Below the pieces are notes generated by a model that worked only from the letters and a program-made list of their open reading frames with translations, was not told the DNA's origin and did not search any database. A program made the position numbers and the translations under genes. Positions 1-8,932 of a stretch of 64,000 nucleotides of DNA are shown here, piece by piece. How positions within the stretch are numbered: the stretch's first letter is position 1; each line of letters opens with the position of its first letter. Source of the DNA: a bacterium (GTDB lineage: Bacteria > Chloroflexota > Dormibacteria > UBA8260 > Bog-877); NCBI GenBank assembly GCA_021802115.1, contig JAKABA010000001.1:62001-126000 (forward strand), read 5' to 3'.

Positions 1-749
1 TCAGTGAGTGGCTGGCCGAGGTGGTGCATGAGCTGGTCGACCTCTACTGCCACGGCCGTCACAAGTCAGAGTGGGAGCTTGAGGCCCTCTGGGAGCGGCT
101 GCGCTTCATCTTCCCCTTCCCGCCGGCCGAGGAGGTCGAGCTCGAGCAACTGGGCAGCACCCCGGAGGAGGTCGCCGACACTCTCATCCAGGAGGCGGAG
201 CGCCTCTACACCGAGCGCGAGGAGCAGTACACGCCGGAGGTGGTGCGGCAGGTGGAGGTGCAGTTGATGCTGGGGCTCATCGACGAGCGCTGGGCCGACT
301 ACCTGACCACCCTGGAACACCTCAAGGACGACATACGCTGGCAGTCGCTGGGACAGCGCGATCCCCTGGTCGAGTTCAAGGCGGAGGCTTTCTCTGCCTT
401 CCAGGCCTTCCAGGAGTCACTGAAGCAGGAGATAGTCCGCTACCTATTCCACTCCCAGATTCAGGTCCAGCCGATGGCGCCCCAGCCGCTGGAAGGTGTT
501 GCCACCCATCCCGAGGCCGCTCCTGCGGTCGACGTGGCTGCCCAGGGGGTAGCTGAGGGGGGAACCCGGGGCACCTCAAGCAAAGGGTCAGTGGCACCAT
601 CCACCACGCAGACATCGGCGGGCGACGTCGTCGCTGGCGCAGGGGCGGCAATGAGATTGGGACCGACTGTTCCTGTCGTCGGTCGGAACGCTCTATGTCC
701 ATGCGGCTCCGGACGCAAATACAAGAGGTGCCACGGCGCTACTACCTAA
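1..749 (+). CDS. secA: Preprotein translocase SecA, C-terminal part (5' end outside window)
   Basis: The reading frame is open to the left edge, so only the last ~248 residues of the SecA ATPase, the motor of Sec export at the inner membrane, are present. The first part matches the helical scaffold/wing region near the SecA C-terminus (for example DERWADYLTTLEHLKDDIRW). A Pro/Ala/Gly-rich linker follows, and the protein ends in the SEC-C zinc motif CPCGSGRKYKRCHG (C-x-C-x8-C-H), which binds SecB, ribosomes or lipid in other species. The stop is TAA at 747-749. In many bacteria the next gene is prfB; here prfB lies about 12 kb away beyond an accessory island. Identification is near certain. 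Confidence 0.97.
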   Translation, partial: SEWLAEVVHELVDLYCHGRHKSEWELEALWERLRFIFPFPPAEEVELEQLGSTPEEVADTLIQEAERLYTEREEQYTPEVVRQVEVQLMLGLIDERWADYLTTLEHLKDDIRWQSLGQRDPLVEFKAEAFSAFQAFQESLKQEIVRYLFHSQIQVQPMAPQPLEGVATHPEAAPAVDVAAQGVAEGGTRGTSSKGSVAPSTTQTSAGDVVAGAGAAMRLGPTVPVVGRNALCPCGSGRKYKRCHGATT

Positions 750-1375
750 TGGTTGGCTGGCTTGGGAGCCGTGGCGGCCAAGGAAAGACATCTCTGGTCT
801 GACCTTGGAAGAGGTAGCAGTCACGTAACAATTCGACTAGCCAGCTCGTAAGCCACCGTGTGGCTGTCAGACTACCAACAACCTGATGTCTGGCTGCTTC
901 GCCCCCGGCCACCCCTTGTCTCTCTGTCTAGTGGGGCCCCGTAGCCTGCCTCGATGCGGGCCTCATCGGCGAGACTCCGACCAGTCGCTAGGAATAATAG
1001 TGCTCGCCCTCTCGGAACTGGGCCTACTCGTCCGTGGGGCGGCCCGTCCAGTGCGGAGCGGCCCACCCACCGACAGGTATCCCCTAGGAAACGATGCACG
1101 ACCTCCCACTCGACACGCTCCGACGAATGGTTCGCCCGGACCCGACTTCGTACCGGCGCTAAAAGTACCCCTCGCCCTGGGGGGGGGACAGCCGCGGGGA
1201 CGCACTGTGATCATCGACCGCTACTCCCACGTGCCCGTACTGAGGCAGGGTGCGAGGGGTTGCCTGCCATCCCCCAGGGGAAGGCATTGTTGGCGGCGAA
1301 CTACCGTCTTGCAGTCATCGCTCCATGGGCGCACCACGGGCAGCCGGGCGTGATAGGTCCCGACATGTGCCGGTA
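750..1375. other. Intergenic region after secA, no gene recognised
   Basis: About 625 bases with no convincing coding sequence. Several frames stay open across 886-1370, but the translations are Arg/Pro/Gly-rich with no recognisable domain, and they overlap one another on both strands. I saw no clear terminator hairpin after secA. The region marks the left boundary of the island that separates secA from prfB. Confidence 0.5.
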
Positions 1376-3106
1376 ATGTCTGTACAGAAGGGTGGCCCGA
1401 CCCATTGGCTGACCGGATGGCACCTCTATTTCGCCGTTATCGCAGCCTGTCTCGCCTTGTCCCTGCTTTGGACCCTACCGGTGTGGCTAGCTCCAAACCA
1501 CTTGATCGGCCTCCCAGGCGATCCGGTGAGCAATGCCTGGAATGCGGCCTGGGTGCCCTTCGCGCTAACGCATGGACTGAGCCCATACCAAAGCGCATAC
1601 CTAAATGCGCCTTCGGGAATCAACAACATGTGGCCTGCACCCACGATGCTGTATATCATCCTGGTATGGCCACTGACCATGCTCATAAGCCCCACGCTCG
1701 GATACAACGCGATCATGGTACTGGCGCTGACCGGCACGGGCGCGGCTGCCTTTGCTCTCATGATTCGCTTTACACACCGCCGATGGCTGGCCGCTTGGGC
1801 GAGCGGTCTATTCACCTTCGGGCCCTATGAAGCGTCGGAGGTGGCCGGGGGACACCCCGATCTTGCTGCTGTAGGCTCACTCTTGCTGCTCGCTCTGCTG
1901 ACCCACGAGTTATTCATTTCCCGTAATTGGAAACCACGAAGCGTCGGCTTGTGCATTGCGGCCCTCTTGCTGGTCCAGATGGTCACCTCAGAAGAGGTAC
2001 TAGCCAGTGCCGCTATCATGGCCGCCATTGGGACGGCCATCGCCCTCCTGATTCAACGCAAACTGGACAGAGACGTTGTGCCGTACGTTTGCAGCTCACT
2101 CAAGTGGGCTGCTGTCGCCCTCCCGCCCATGCTAGCTTTTTTCACCTTTCAGTGGCTAGCTCCGGGTGCTCTGCACGGCCAGAATGCTAGCCCCTCGGTG
2201 TACTCCGCGCCCTTGATAACCTACTTCATACCGGGCCCCAGCCAACAACTGTCCCTTCCATGGACATCAAGCATTACTCAGTACGTTTGGGGGCCAAAGG
2301 AAGAGCTCTCTTCATATCTCGGGGTGGCTGTCATCGTGACGCTCATCCTGGGTCTAAGGCGCCTTCGTGCCCCAATGCTCCGGTGGTTACTGGCAATGCT
2401 CGTCGTGTCCGCAGTGCTGACACTCGGACCGGCAGTTCGCCTGAAAGGTGGAGTCTCGCTGCCAGCACCTGAAGCCCTACTGGCAATGTTGCCACTGGTT
2501 GGGAATATTCTCCCAATCAGGCTCGGAGTGTACGTGGATTTATTCTCCGTCTTGGCCATGGTGTTAGTCCTCGACAAGGTCAGCTGGGTCAGCTGGGTAC
2601 GGTACAGCGCAGCGTCCGTGGTGGCGCTCACGTGGGTTCCATCCATTCCCGCTCCGGCCATCTCGATCCCCGTACCTTCGGCTTTCACCCGCCAGTCGCC
2701 CGTGCTGTTCACGGAGCCGCATGCGCCGGACGTCGTTCTTCTCTTGCCATATGTCGCTAACGGGGCAACGGATGCGGCTATGTTGTGGCAGGCTGCCGAT
2801 CACTTCCGTTTCAGAGTGCCAGAAGGATATTGGGTGAGGTTGACGATACATCAACCAGGCAATGCATATGGACCGGCGGCTACGGAGTTTACCTCCAGTC
2901 TGGTCATGGTGGCAACGTCCGGTCACGTACCAGCCATGAACCGCCGCCTCCGTTCAAGTGCACTAGCTTATCTGCGCAGCCACGACGTGGGCGCGATAGT
3001 ACTTGGTCCGTCGGTCCGCCGCGCGCAGCTGGAGCGGTTCGTTGACGGCGTGCTACGCGCGAGGCCACATTACATCAACGGGGTTGCTATATGGAGAGTG
3101 AATTAG
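1376..3106 (+). CDS. Polytopic membrane protein, GT-C glycosyltransferase-like
   Basis: A 576-residue protein with about 10-12 hydrophobic segments followed by a ~130-residue hydrophilic C-terminal domain. The first helix (residues ~15-40) is followed by an external loop with GLPGDPVSNAWNAAWVPFAL and a LSPYQS motif, the arrangement seen in GT-C and DUF2029-like lipid-linked-sugar transferases. I infer sugar transfer to a polyprenyl- or surface-linked acceptor; the exact family is not certain. ATG at 1376 is chosen because the preceding codons look non-coding; an upstream ATG at 1325 is possible. The stop TAG is followed directly by the ATG of the methyltransferase gene, so translation is probably coupled. 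Base composition is visibly AT-richer than in the secA, prfB and ftsE genes, suggesting acquisition by transfer. Confidence 0.65.
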   Translation: MSVQKGGPTHWLTGWHLYFAVIAACLALSLLWTLPVWLAPNHLIGLPGDPVSNAWNAAWVPFALTHGLSPYQSAYLNAPSGINNMWPAPTMLYIILVWPLTMLISPTLGYNAIMVLALTGTGAAAFALMIRFTHRRWLAAWASGLFTFGPYEASEVAGGHPDLAAVGSLLLLALLTHELFISRNWKPRSVGLCIAALLLVQMVTSEEVLASAAIMAAIGTAIALLIQRKLDRDVVPYVCSSLKWAAVALPPMLAFFTFQWLAPGALHGQNASPSVYSAPLITYFIPGPSQQLSLPWTSSITQYVWGPKEELSSYLGVAVIVTLILGLRRLRAPMLRWLLAMLVVSAVLTLGPAVRLKGGVSLPAPEALLAMLPLVGNILPIRLGVYVDLFSVLAMVLVLDKVSWVSWVRYSAASVVALTWVPSIPAPAISIPVPSAFTRQSPVLFTEPHAPDVVLLLPYVANGATDAAMLWQAADHFRFRVPEGYWVRLTIHQPGNAYGPAATEFTSSLVMVATSGHVPAMNRRLRSSALAYLRSHDVGAIVLGPSVRRAQLERFVDGVLRARPHYINGVAIWRVN

Positions 3107-3847
3107 ATGGATGAAGGAGTTGGACGCCGCCCATTAACGGCCCGTGCGCAAATGGACCAGTTGGGAGGCGAATACACGGGCCGGGACAACCTTGAGGTGC
3201 TCAAGGCGGCCTTCCACTACAACGCGGCCCTCATGGGATGGATCCGGGAAGCCTGTCAACATAAGCGCACCGTGGTGGACTTTGGGGCAGGGGCGGGTGC
3301 CTTCGCCGTTCCGATCGCAGCGGCGGGAGTCGAGCTTCTGTGCGTGGAGATAGACCCCACGTTTGCGCGGCTTCTGGACGCTCATGGGCTACGCGTGGCA
3401 CCGAGCGTCGCAGGTTTGAGTGACGCGTCCGTCGACCTCATCTATGCCTTCGATGTGCTCGAGCACATAGAGGATGACGGCGGGATGCTGAGGCTATGGG
3501 AGAAGAAGCTACGGAGCGGGGGCGAGGTCTTGTTGTACGTGCCAGCCTTTCCGATTCTGTTCAGCGGCATGGACCGGAAGGTTGGGCACTTTCGGCGCTA
3601 CCGTCGGCGGAGCGCGATGCGACTGCTCGAGAGTGCGGGACTCATAGTGGATAAGGCGGAATACGTCGACAGCTTGGGCTTTGCGGCCTCGCTGTTTTAT
3701 AAGTGGACATCGGACGGGAGCGGTAGCATTTCTTGGCGAGCTGTGTCGTTCTATGATAGGTATGTCTTTCGAGTGAGCCGAAAGCTGGACCTCCTCTGTC
3801 GTCGTACGGTTGGGAAGAACCTTTTGTTGGCTGGCCATAAGCCATGA
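3107..3847 (+). CDS. Class I SAM-dependent methyltransferase
   Basis: A 246-residue protein with a Rossmann-type methyltransferase core (methyltransferase 11/23-like). Motif I is VVDFGAGAGAF (residues ~58-68), the acidic end of beta-2 is LCVEID, and the motif IV region is LIYAFDVLEHIEDD, typical of small-molecule and sugar-lipid methyltransferases. The segment with FRRYRRRS after beta-5 matches family members found in polysaccharide clusters. It starts immediately after the stop codon of the membrane glycosyltransferase-like gene, so the two likely act together on a glycan or glycolipid; the substrate cannot be read from sequence. The IS1380 element begins 50 bases after its stop, so the operon may once have been longer. 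Confidence 0.85.
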   Translation: MDEGVGRRPLTARAQMDQLGGEYTGRDNLEVLKAAFHYNAALMGWIREACQHKRTVVDFGAGAGAFAVPIAAAGVELLCVEIDPTFARLLDAHGLRVAPSVAGLSDASVDLIYAFDVLEHIEDDGGMLRLWEKKLRSGGEVLLYVPAFPILFSGMDRKVGHFRRYRRRSAMRLLESAGLIVDKAEYVDSLGFAASLFYKWTSDGSGSISWRAVSFYDRYVFRVSRKLDLLCRRTVGKNLLLAGHKP

Positions 3848-3892
3848 TGGCTGCGGCTGGACCTACCGCGTGGTAGGGAGCGGCTGGGCGGC

Positions 3893-3910
3893 GTTAGCCT
3901 CAATCCACCG
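3893..3910 (+). repeat. IS1380 left end: target duplication plus inverted repeat
   Basis: GTTAG (3893-3897) is the target duplication; CCTCAATCCACCG (3898-3910) is the inverted repeat. It pairs with the right end at 8933-8950, with 12 of 13 repeat positions identical. Confidence 0.85.
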
Positions 3911-4111
3911 ACGGGGTGCAGCGGAGGGGCGCGGGGGGACTGGTGACGCGTCGACTGCGGGTGAATAGCTTGCCAGGCAGTCGCCGCAGGGACGTGACTG
4001 GGGTACGGAGGATGTCGTAGGCCCAGAACAGCTTGAAACGGGCACGGGAGACGGATTCCGGGCATGCTGACGCCAGGCTGGAAGTCCGCGAGGTCTGCGG
4101 AGTCGCTGCGG

Positions 4112-5331
4112 TCAGGTGGCCGCGCGGATCTGGCTGAGGGCGTTGAGGAAAAGCTGCTGCCAGGGCCAGCGCTGGGGCAAATGCATGGTCTCATGACGAG
4201 CGGAGCGGGTGCGTCGTCCAGGGACGGAGAACAGGCAGAGGCGTAGTCGACCAGTGGTGGTCCGGGCTGGCAGTTGCTCGGGCAGGCCGATGTCCACTAC
4301 CCAGCGGGCCAGGTTGTGAGCCATGGTCGAAAAGGCCAGCCAGGCAGCGTTGGCGGCGAACCGTCCAGAAGGCAGATGGGCCAAGCCCGCTCCTTCCTTG
4401 AGATCGCGGATGACCGCCTCCACCTCGGCGTGGCGGCGGTGGTCCGCCTCCAGCTCCAAGGTCGTGCCCTCCCGGTCCGTGACCAGGGCGTGGTAGCTGA
4501 ACTCGGTGAAGAGCGCCAATTGGCTCCCCGGAGTGGGCCGCACTCGGCGCACGATCAGGCGCACCCGAATCCCATTCTTGCCGAAGGCGGTATAGGGAAC
4601 CTCGGCCACATCGGCACCGGAGATGGGCTGCCCCTGCTCGTTCTCACCGAAGGTGCCCGAGCTCGACCAGTACGGAATCGGCACCCACGCCGCTTCGGGA
4701 ATGACCGCAATCGCCCGCTGGATCGCCTTGTCCAGGCGCGCGGTGACCGAGAAGCGAACCCTGGCTCGACGGCAAGTGGTGAGCACAGCTTTGGAGTAGA
4801 AGCCGGAGTCCGCCCGCAGGGTCAGCAGACCGGTCGCTCCTGCATGACGCACCCGAGAGAAGGTCTCGGCCAGGAACCCAGCGGCGCCTCTGGCAGTGAA
4901 GGCCGATCCACCCCGCAGCCGGGAGTGGAGCACCTCGCCGGTGTCGGCCCTGGTGGCCAGCAGCGGATGGTAGCCCCGCACCTTGGTGTAGCCGAACCCC
5001 ACCCCTTGCTTCAACACCCCAAAGACCTGGCAAATGGTGGAGTCCATGTCAATGGTGAGCGCCCTGTCACCGGGGCCCCGGTCTCCTCCCCAGGCTCGTC
5101 GTAGCATCTCCCTGCCAACCGCATCCAACTGCCGGACATGGCCCACCGTGAAGCTGCGCAGGAAGGTGCCCAGGGTGGAGGGCGCCAGTACCGCATGGCC
5201 CAGCACCCCCTGGGTGGCCCCGGCCCGGAGCACGTTGGTGTCGTCGATGCTGTCCCCACCGGCCAGCATCGAGTGGATTAGAGACATCGCTTTGTGACCG
5301 ACATTAGCCCGCCCAGGGGCGTCTCCCAAGT
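4112..5331 (-). pseudogene. IS1380-family transposase, C-terminal ~400 residues (broken by IS21 insertion)
   Basis: This is the larger part of a DDE transposase. Visible features are the first catalytic Asp in ALTIDMDSTIC, the second in LRADSGFYS, and the C-terminal AEVEAVIRDLKEG segment carrying the Glu. A GGDSIDD motif and a RANVGHKAM-type segment are also typical of IS1380 transposases. The frame runs outward through the IS21 left end as a meaningless 45-codon extension (to 5458), created by the insertion. Joining this piece to the fragment at 8679-8824 across the 7-bp duplication restores an uninterrupted frame of about 452 residues (EQHLDLG then DAPGRANVG), the normal family length. No other lesion is visible, so the insertion is the only inactivating event. 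Confidence 0.9.
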
Positions 5332-5459
5332 TGTGGCTTGCCACGAACATGGGACCACCCAAGGGGTGTGTTAGCCAATAACTAGGGACCACCCAGAGAG
5401 GTTTTAGCCACAAACCAGGGACCACCCCAGGCCGTTTTAGCCAGGAACTAGGGACCACC
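5332..5459 (+). repeat. IS21 left end with subterminal binding-site repeats
   Basis: The terminal site (5332-5360) is followed by three copies of TAGCCAnnAACTAGGGACCACC at 5372-5393, 5405-5426 and 5438-5459. They are spaced exactly 33 bp apart, about three helical turns. They are presumably IstA recognition sites. Confidence 0.8.
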
Positions 5460-5518
5460 TGGACCCTCGGAGCATCAGTCGGGCACCCTTCTCGCTTTCA
5501 GCGCAGAGGAGGTTGCAG

Positions 5519-7081
5519 ATGTTCCGGGAGGTGCCAATGGTTGAGGTACGAGAGGTCCTGAGGCTGCGCCAGCTGGGGTATGGCCTGAGGCGGACCGCCG
5601 CGTTGCTGGGCCTGGACCGCAAGACTGTCCGTCGCTACCTGGCGGTGGCCGAGGAGGTGGGGTTCAGGCCGGAGTCGAGTGAGATCACTGATGGGTTGGT
5701 GACGGATGTGCTGGTCGCGCTGCAGCCGGGCCGCCCTGGGGGTTGGCATGGAGAGAACTGGGCCGGCTTGGAGAGCCAGCGCAGCCTTCTACAGGAGTGG
5801 CTGAGCGACGGTCTGCGTTTGACCAAGATCGAGGTGCTGCTGCGGCGACGAGGGGTGGCGGTGCCATACCGCACCCTGCATCGCTACTGCGTCTCGGAGT
5901 TGGGCTTTGGCGCTCAAAGGGACACGGTCCGAGTGGACGACGGGGAGCCTGGGCAGGAGCTGCAGGCCGACTTCGGGCGGATGGGCCTGGTGGGTCGACG
6001 AGGGTCGGTCCGGCGCCTGGTGAAGGGACTGGTGCTGACCGCGGTCCTGAGCCGGCACATGTTCTGCTGGCTGACCTTTGGGGAGACCCTGGAAGAGGTC
6101 ATCGAGGGATTCGAGGAGGCGTGGATCTTTTTCGGCGGGGTCTTCCATGTGGTCATCAGCGACAACCTGAAAGCCATTGTGGTGAAGGCCGACCCCCTTC
6201 ACCCTGACCTCAACACTGGCTTTCTCGAATACGCCCAGGCCAGGGGCTTCGTAGTGGACCCCTGCATCATCAAGTCCCCGACGCAAAAACCCAGAGTCGA
6301 GCGAATGGTGCCCTTCTGCCGCCAGGCCGGGTTCGCCGGCGAGGACTTCCCCGACCTGGGGTCGGCCCGAGCAGGGATGCGGCGCTGGTGTCTGGAGGAC
6401 GCCGGCATGCGGATCCATGGGACCACCCAGCGCCGTCCGCTGGAGCACTTCAGAGAGGCTGAAATGGCGCACCTGCTGCCCCTGCCGGAGGGCCGCTATG
6501 AGGTCCCCATCTACGCCCGGCCCAAGGTCGCCCGCGACCACCATGTCGGGGTTGCCAAGGCGCTCTACTCGGTACCGGGCGGCCACATCGGCGAGCGTGT
6601 CGATGTGCGTGCCGGCAGCCGCCTGGTGAAGATCTCGTACCACGGCATTGTGCTCCGCGAGCACGTCCGCCAGGCGCCTGGCGGACGCTCCACCTTCCCC
6701 GAGGACCTGCCTCAGGAGAAGCGGGGCTACGCGATGCGAGACCTGGAGTACCTCAAAAGTGTGGCCACCGGCCACGGTGAGCAGATTGGGATCTACGCCA
6801 CCCAGCTGCTGGACAGCCCCCTGCCCTGGACCCGCATGCGCCAGGTCTACCGTCTGCTCGGTCTGGTCAAGCGCTATGGCGCCGAGCGAGTGGGACACGC
6901 CTGCGCCAAGACCCTCGCCCTGGAGGTGGTCGATGTCGTCCGAGTGCAGCGGATCTTGGAGCAGGCGCTCGAGCAGGAACGGGAGGAGGCAGGGGTCCAG
7001 ATGGCCCTGGCCTTCCCACCCCGCTTCGCTCGCGACCCCAGTGAATTCGCCCTGAAGAAGAAGGAGAACCACCGTGCCTGA
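5519..7081 (+). CDS. istA: IS21-family transposase IstA
   Basis: A 520-residue transposase that, with the IstB ATPase, catalyses cut-and-paste or circle-mediated transposition. The N-terminus (residues ~5-45) is a helix-turn-helix with RRTAALLGLDRKTVRRYL. The retroviral-type integrase core follows, with DDE residues visible in LQADFGRMG, VISDNLKAIV and KPRVERMV. The C-terminal third is the beta-rich IstA domain (VAKALYSVPGGHIGERVDVR). ATG at 5519 is preferred because AGGAGG (5507-5512) sits 6 bases upstream; a TTG at 5513 is also in frame. It overlaps istB by 8 bases. The gene appears intact. Confidence 0.95.
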   Translation: MFREVPMVEVREVLRLRQLGYGLRRTAALLGLDRKTVRRYLAVAEEVGFRPESSEITDGLVTDVLVALQPGRPGGWHGENWAGLESQRSLLQEWLSDGLRLTKIEVLLRRRGVAVPYRTLHRYCVSELGFGAQRDTVRVDDGEPGQELQADFGRMGLVGRRGSVRRLVKGLVLTAVLSRHMFCWLTFGETLEEVIEGFEEAWIFFGGVFHVVISDNLKAIVVKADPLHPDLNTGFLEYAQARGFVVDPCIIKSPTQKPRVERMVPFCRQAGFAGEDFPDLGSARAGMRRWCLEDAGMRIHGTTQRRPLEHFREAEMAHLLPLPEGRYEVPIYARPKVARDHHVGVAKALYSVPGGHIGERVDVRAGSRLVKISYHGIVLREHVRQAPGGRSTFPEDLPQEKRGYAMRDLEYLKSVATGHGEQIGIYATQLLDSPLPWTRMRQVYRLLGLVKRYGAERVGHACAKTLALEVVDVVRVQRILEQALEQEREEAGVQMALAFPPRFARDPSEFALKKKENHRA

Positions 7082-7829
7082 GGTCATCTCGGCCGAGCTC
7101 CGCCAGACGCTGCGGCGGCTCAAGCTCTCACCCATTCTGGACACCCTGCCGGAGCGGCTCCAGCTCGCCCGGCAGCAGAAGCTGCCCTACCAGGACTTCA
7201 TGGAGCTCGTCCTCACCGACGAGGTCGCCCGCCGGGACCGCATCGGCGGCGATCTGCGTGCCCGCGCCGCTCATCTCGACATGTCCATGCGCCTGGAGAG
7301 CTGGGACGAGTCGACCCCTGTCACTTTCGATCGCCAGCTCTGGAACCAGCTCTGCAGCCTGCGCTTCCTGGAGGAGCCAGCCGGAGTCCTCATCCTGGGT
7401 CCGGTCGGGGTCGGCAAGACCATGCTTGCCAACTGCCTGGGCCACATCGCCTGCCGCCGCCGGCGCTCGGTCCTCTTCTCCCGTGCCGCCCAGCTCCTCA
7501 AGCGCCTCAAGGCGGCTCGCCTCGACGCCACCTACGACCAGGAGCTGCGCCGCCTGGTGCGGGTCGATCTGCTCCTGATCGACGACTTCTGCCTCTCGGC
7601 CATGGACGCCATCGAGACCCACGACTTCTACGAGATCGTGGTCGAGCGACACCGGCGCTCCGCCACCCTCTTGACTTCCACCCGGGACCCCAAGGAATGG
7701 TTGGCCCTGATGGCCGACCCGATGCTGGCCCAGTCCGCGGTCGACCGCCTGGTCAATTCCGCCTACGAGCTGGTCCTCGAGGGCGAGTCCTACCGCACCC
7801 GCCAGAAGCCGGGCAGGGTCCAGCCATGA
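7074..7829 (+). CDS. istB: IS21-family helper ATPase IstB
   Basis: A 251-residue AAA+ ATPase related to DnaC and DnaA that selects target DNA and activates IstA. Walker A is GPVGVGKTML (residues ~107-116), Walker B is VDLLLIDDF, and a downstream STRDPKEWL segment corresponds to sensor I. The GTG start overlaps the end of istA, and the stop overlaps the ATG of the next gene (ATGA at 7826-7829), so all three genes of the element are translationally coupled. Confidence 0.95.
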   Translation: MPEVISAELRQTLRRLKLSPILDTLPERLQLARQQKLPYQDFMELVLTDEVARRDRIGGDLRARAAHLDMSMRLESWDESTPVTFDRQLWNQLCSLRFLEEPAGVLILGPVGVGKTMLANCLGHIACRRRRSVLFSRAAQLLKRLKAARLDATYDQELRRLVRVDLLLIDDFCLSAMDAIETHDFYEIVVERHRRSATLLTSTRDPKEWLALMADPMLAQSAVDRLVNSAYELVLEGESYRTRQKPGRVQP

Positions 7830-8197
7830 TCTCGATGGCCCCCCTTCCCATCGGTGACGGCTCGTGTGACGGCTCAGATGGCCCAGGAGGCCGCCAATGC
7901 CCGGTCTGCGACTCCCAGGTACCGTCTTCCAGGGCCAGGTTCTGCTCCGGGGCGTGCCGGACGCGGGCCTACAGACGTCGCCACGCTCCTGCGTTCCCGC
8001 CTCTCGCCCCAGCCCCCAGCCTGCCGCCGCGCTGGCCCAGGGTCTACGAGTGCCCCGAGTGCGAGCAGCGCTACCTCAACGAGCGGCGCTGCCCTGACTG
8101 CAATCTGTTCTGCCGCTTGCTGGGCCCCGGTGGCCCCTGCCCAGGCTGCCAAGAGCTCGTCTTGGTCGACGAGCTGCTGGACGAGGTGAGCCGATGA
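7826..8197 (+). CDS. Cysteine-rich zinc-ribbon protein, third gene of the IS21 element
   Basis: A 123-residue basic protein with CPVC and FCSGAC pairs in an N-terminal treble-clef-like module ending in RTRAYRRRH, then a Pro-rich linker. A C-terminal array CPECEQ, CPDCN and CPGCQ follows. The pattern of paired CxxC motifs implies two or more structural zinc sites and probable nucleic-acid or protein binding. It starts at the ATG overlapping the istB stop and lies inside the IS ends, so it travels with the element. Canonical IS21 elements have only istA and istB; I infer an accessory or regulatory role in transposition but do not recognise a named family. Confidence 0.72.
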   Translation: MISMAPLPIGDGSCDGSDGPGGRQCPVCDSQVPSSRARFCSGACRTRAYRRRHAPAFPPLAPAPSLPPRWPRVYECPECEQRYLNERRCPDCNLFCRLLGPGGPCPGCQELVLVDELLDEVSR

Positions 8198-8310
8198 CTG
8201 CGGCCATGACTCGGGCCCAGTCCCGCTGGTTGCCCCGGACCACCCTGAGCCGCCAGCACGCTGCCCCCCTTGGCTGGCCTCTTCCCATGCCCAACATGTC
8301 CTTGTTGGCA

Positions 8311-8380
8311 GCCAGCGTTCAGTTCTCGTGGCCGCCACTGTCCAGTTCTCGTGGCCGCCAGCGTCCAGAATCTCATGGCC
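8311..8380 (+). repeat. Three tandem 23/24-bp repeats inside the IS21 element
   Basis: Three head-to-tail copies at 8311-8333, 8334-8356 and 8357-8380. Each begins GCCA and ends in a TCTCrTGGCC block; copies 1 and 2 share CAGTTCTCGTGGCC. They lie between the zinc-ribbon gene and the right-end transposase sites and differ in sequence from those sites, so they may bind another factor. Confidence 0.7.
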
Positions 8381-8602
8381 GGCGTCAGCGAACCGGCCCG
8401 AGCACCGGGGAAATGGCGGACAGGGGACAGCCATGTCCACCGCTCGCGCATTGCCCTCAGCACCTGTCAGGGCTGCCCCCTGTCCTTGGAGAGCCCTCCG
8501 GGCTCACCACATTCCCCCCGTGCCTGCGACTACTGAAGAACCCTCTTGACCGAGGACCCCCTCCCCCGCCAAGCTATCCATGTCAATCGCTCCGAGGGTC
8601 CA

Positions 8603-8678
8603 GGTGGTCCCTAGTTTCTGGCAACGCGGTGGTCCCTAGTTATTGGCTAGGGTGGTCCCTTCTCCGTGGCAAGCGACA
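8603..8678 (-). repeat. IS21 right end with subterminal binding-site repeats
   Basis: Three inverted copies of the same site lie at 8603-8622, 8628-8649 and 8651-8670 (GGTGGTCCCTAGT core), and the terminal TGTCGCTTGCCACG reads inward from 8678. Spacing here is about 25 bp, unlike the 33-bp spacing at the left end. Confidence 0.8.
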
Positions 8679-8824
8679 CCCAAGTCGAGGTGTTGCTCGA
8701 CCACCTCTCTCAGCCCCAGATGTTGAGCCAGCGTGGCAGGCAGGATCAGGCCGGCATTGGCCACCAGATGGGGGTCGTCGAACTCTACCCCCAGACGATC
8801 CAAAGTGTGGGATGATGACTGCAT
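8679..8824 (-). pseudogene. IS1380-family transposase, N-terminal ~49 residues
   Basis: Reading leftward from 8824 the sequence begins MQSSSHTLDRLGVEFDD and continues with LPATLAQHLGLREVVEQHLDLG, the standard N-terminus of IS1380 transposases. After the 7-bp duplication (8679-8685) the frame enters the IS21 right end and stops at about 8636. It is the missing start of the transposase fragment at 4112-5331. Confidence 0.88.
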
Positions 8825-8932
8825 CGAAAAGGTGCTCCTTGGCTGGGGCCGATTGGCGTGTTGACAGCACCAATTATCCCAGCACTGAGTACCTTTTCTT
8901 CGTCTACACCCTGCAGGCTACCCCTATCCGTC

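Larger units (their letters stand above)
5332..8678 (+). mobile_element. IS21-family insertion sequence with three genes, nested in IS1380
   Basis: A 3347-bp element starting TGTGGCTTGCCACG and ending with the inverse of TGTCGCTTGCCACG, that is with 5'-TG...CA-3' termini as is usual in IS21. It is flanked by a 7-bp direct repeat CCCAAGT (5325-5331 and 8679-8685). Inside are the two hallmark genes istA (DDE transposase) and istB (ATPase), and a third overlapping zinc-ribbon gene. Both ends carry multiple copies of a ~20-bp site resembling GCCA-n-AACTAGGGACCACC, the arrangement of terminal transposase binding sites in this family. Intact genes and ends suggest it could still be mobile. Confidence 0.92.

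Noticed and set aside
5372..5459. Regularly spaced repeats resembling a tiny CRISPR array
   Set aside because: The repeats are 22 bp with only 11-bp gaps, occur inverted at the other end of the element, and are explained as IS21 terminal binding sites.
5789..7144. A 451-codon minus-strand open frame
   Set aside because: It is entirely antisense to istA and the start of istB; high GC keeps the opposite frame open.
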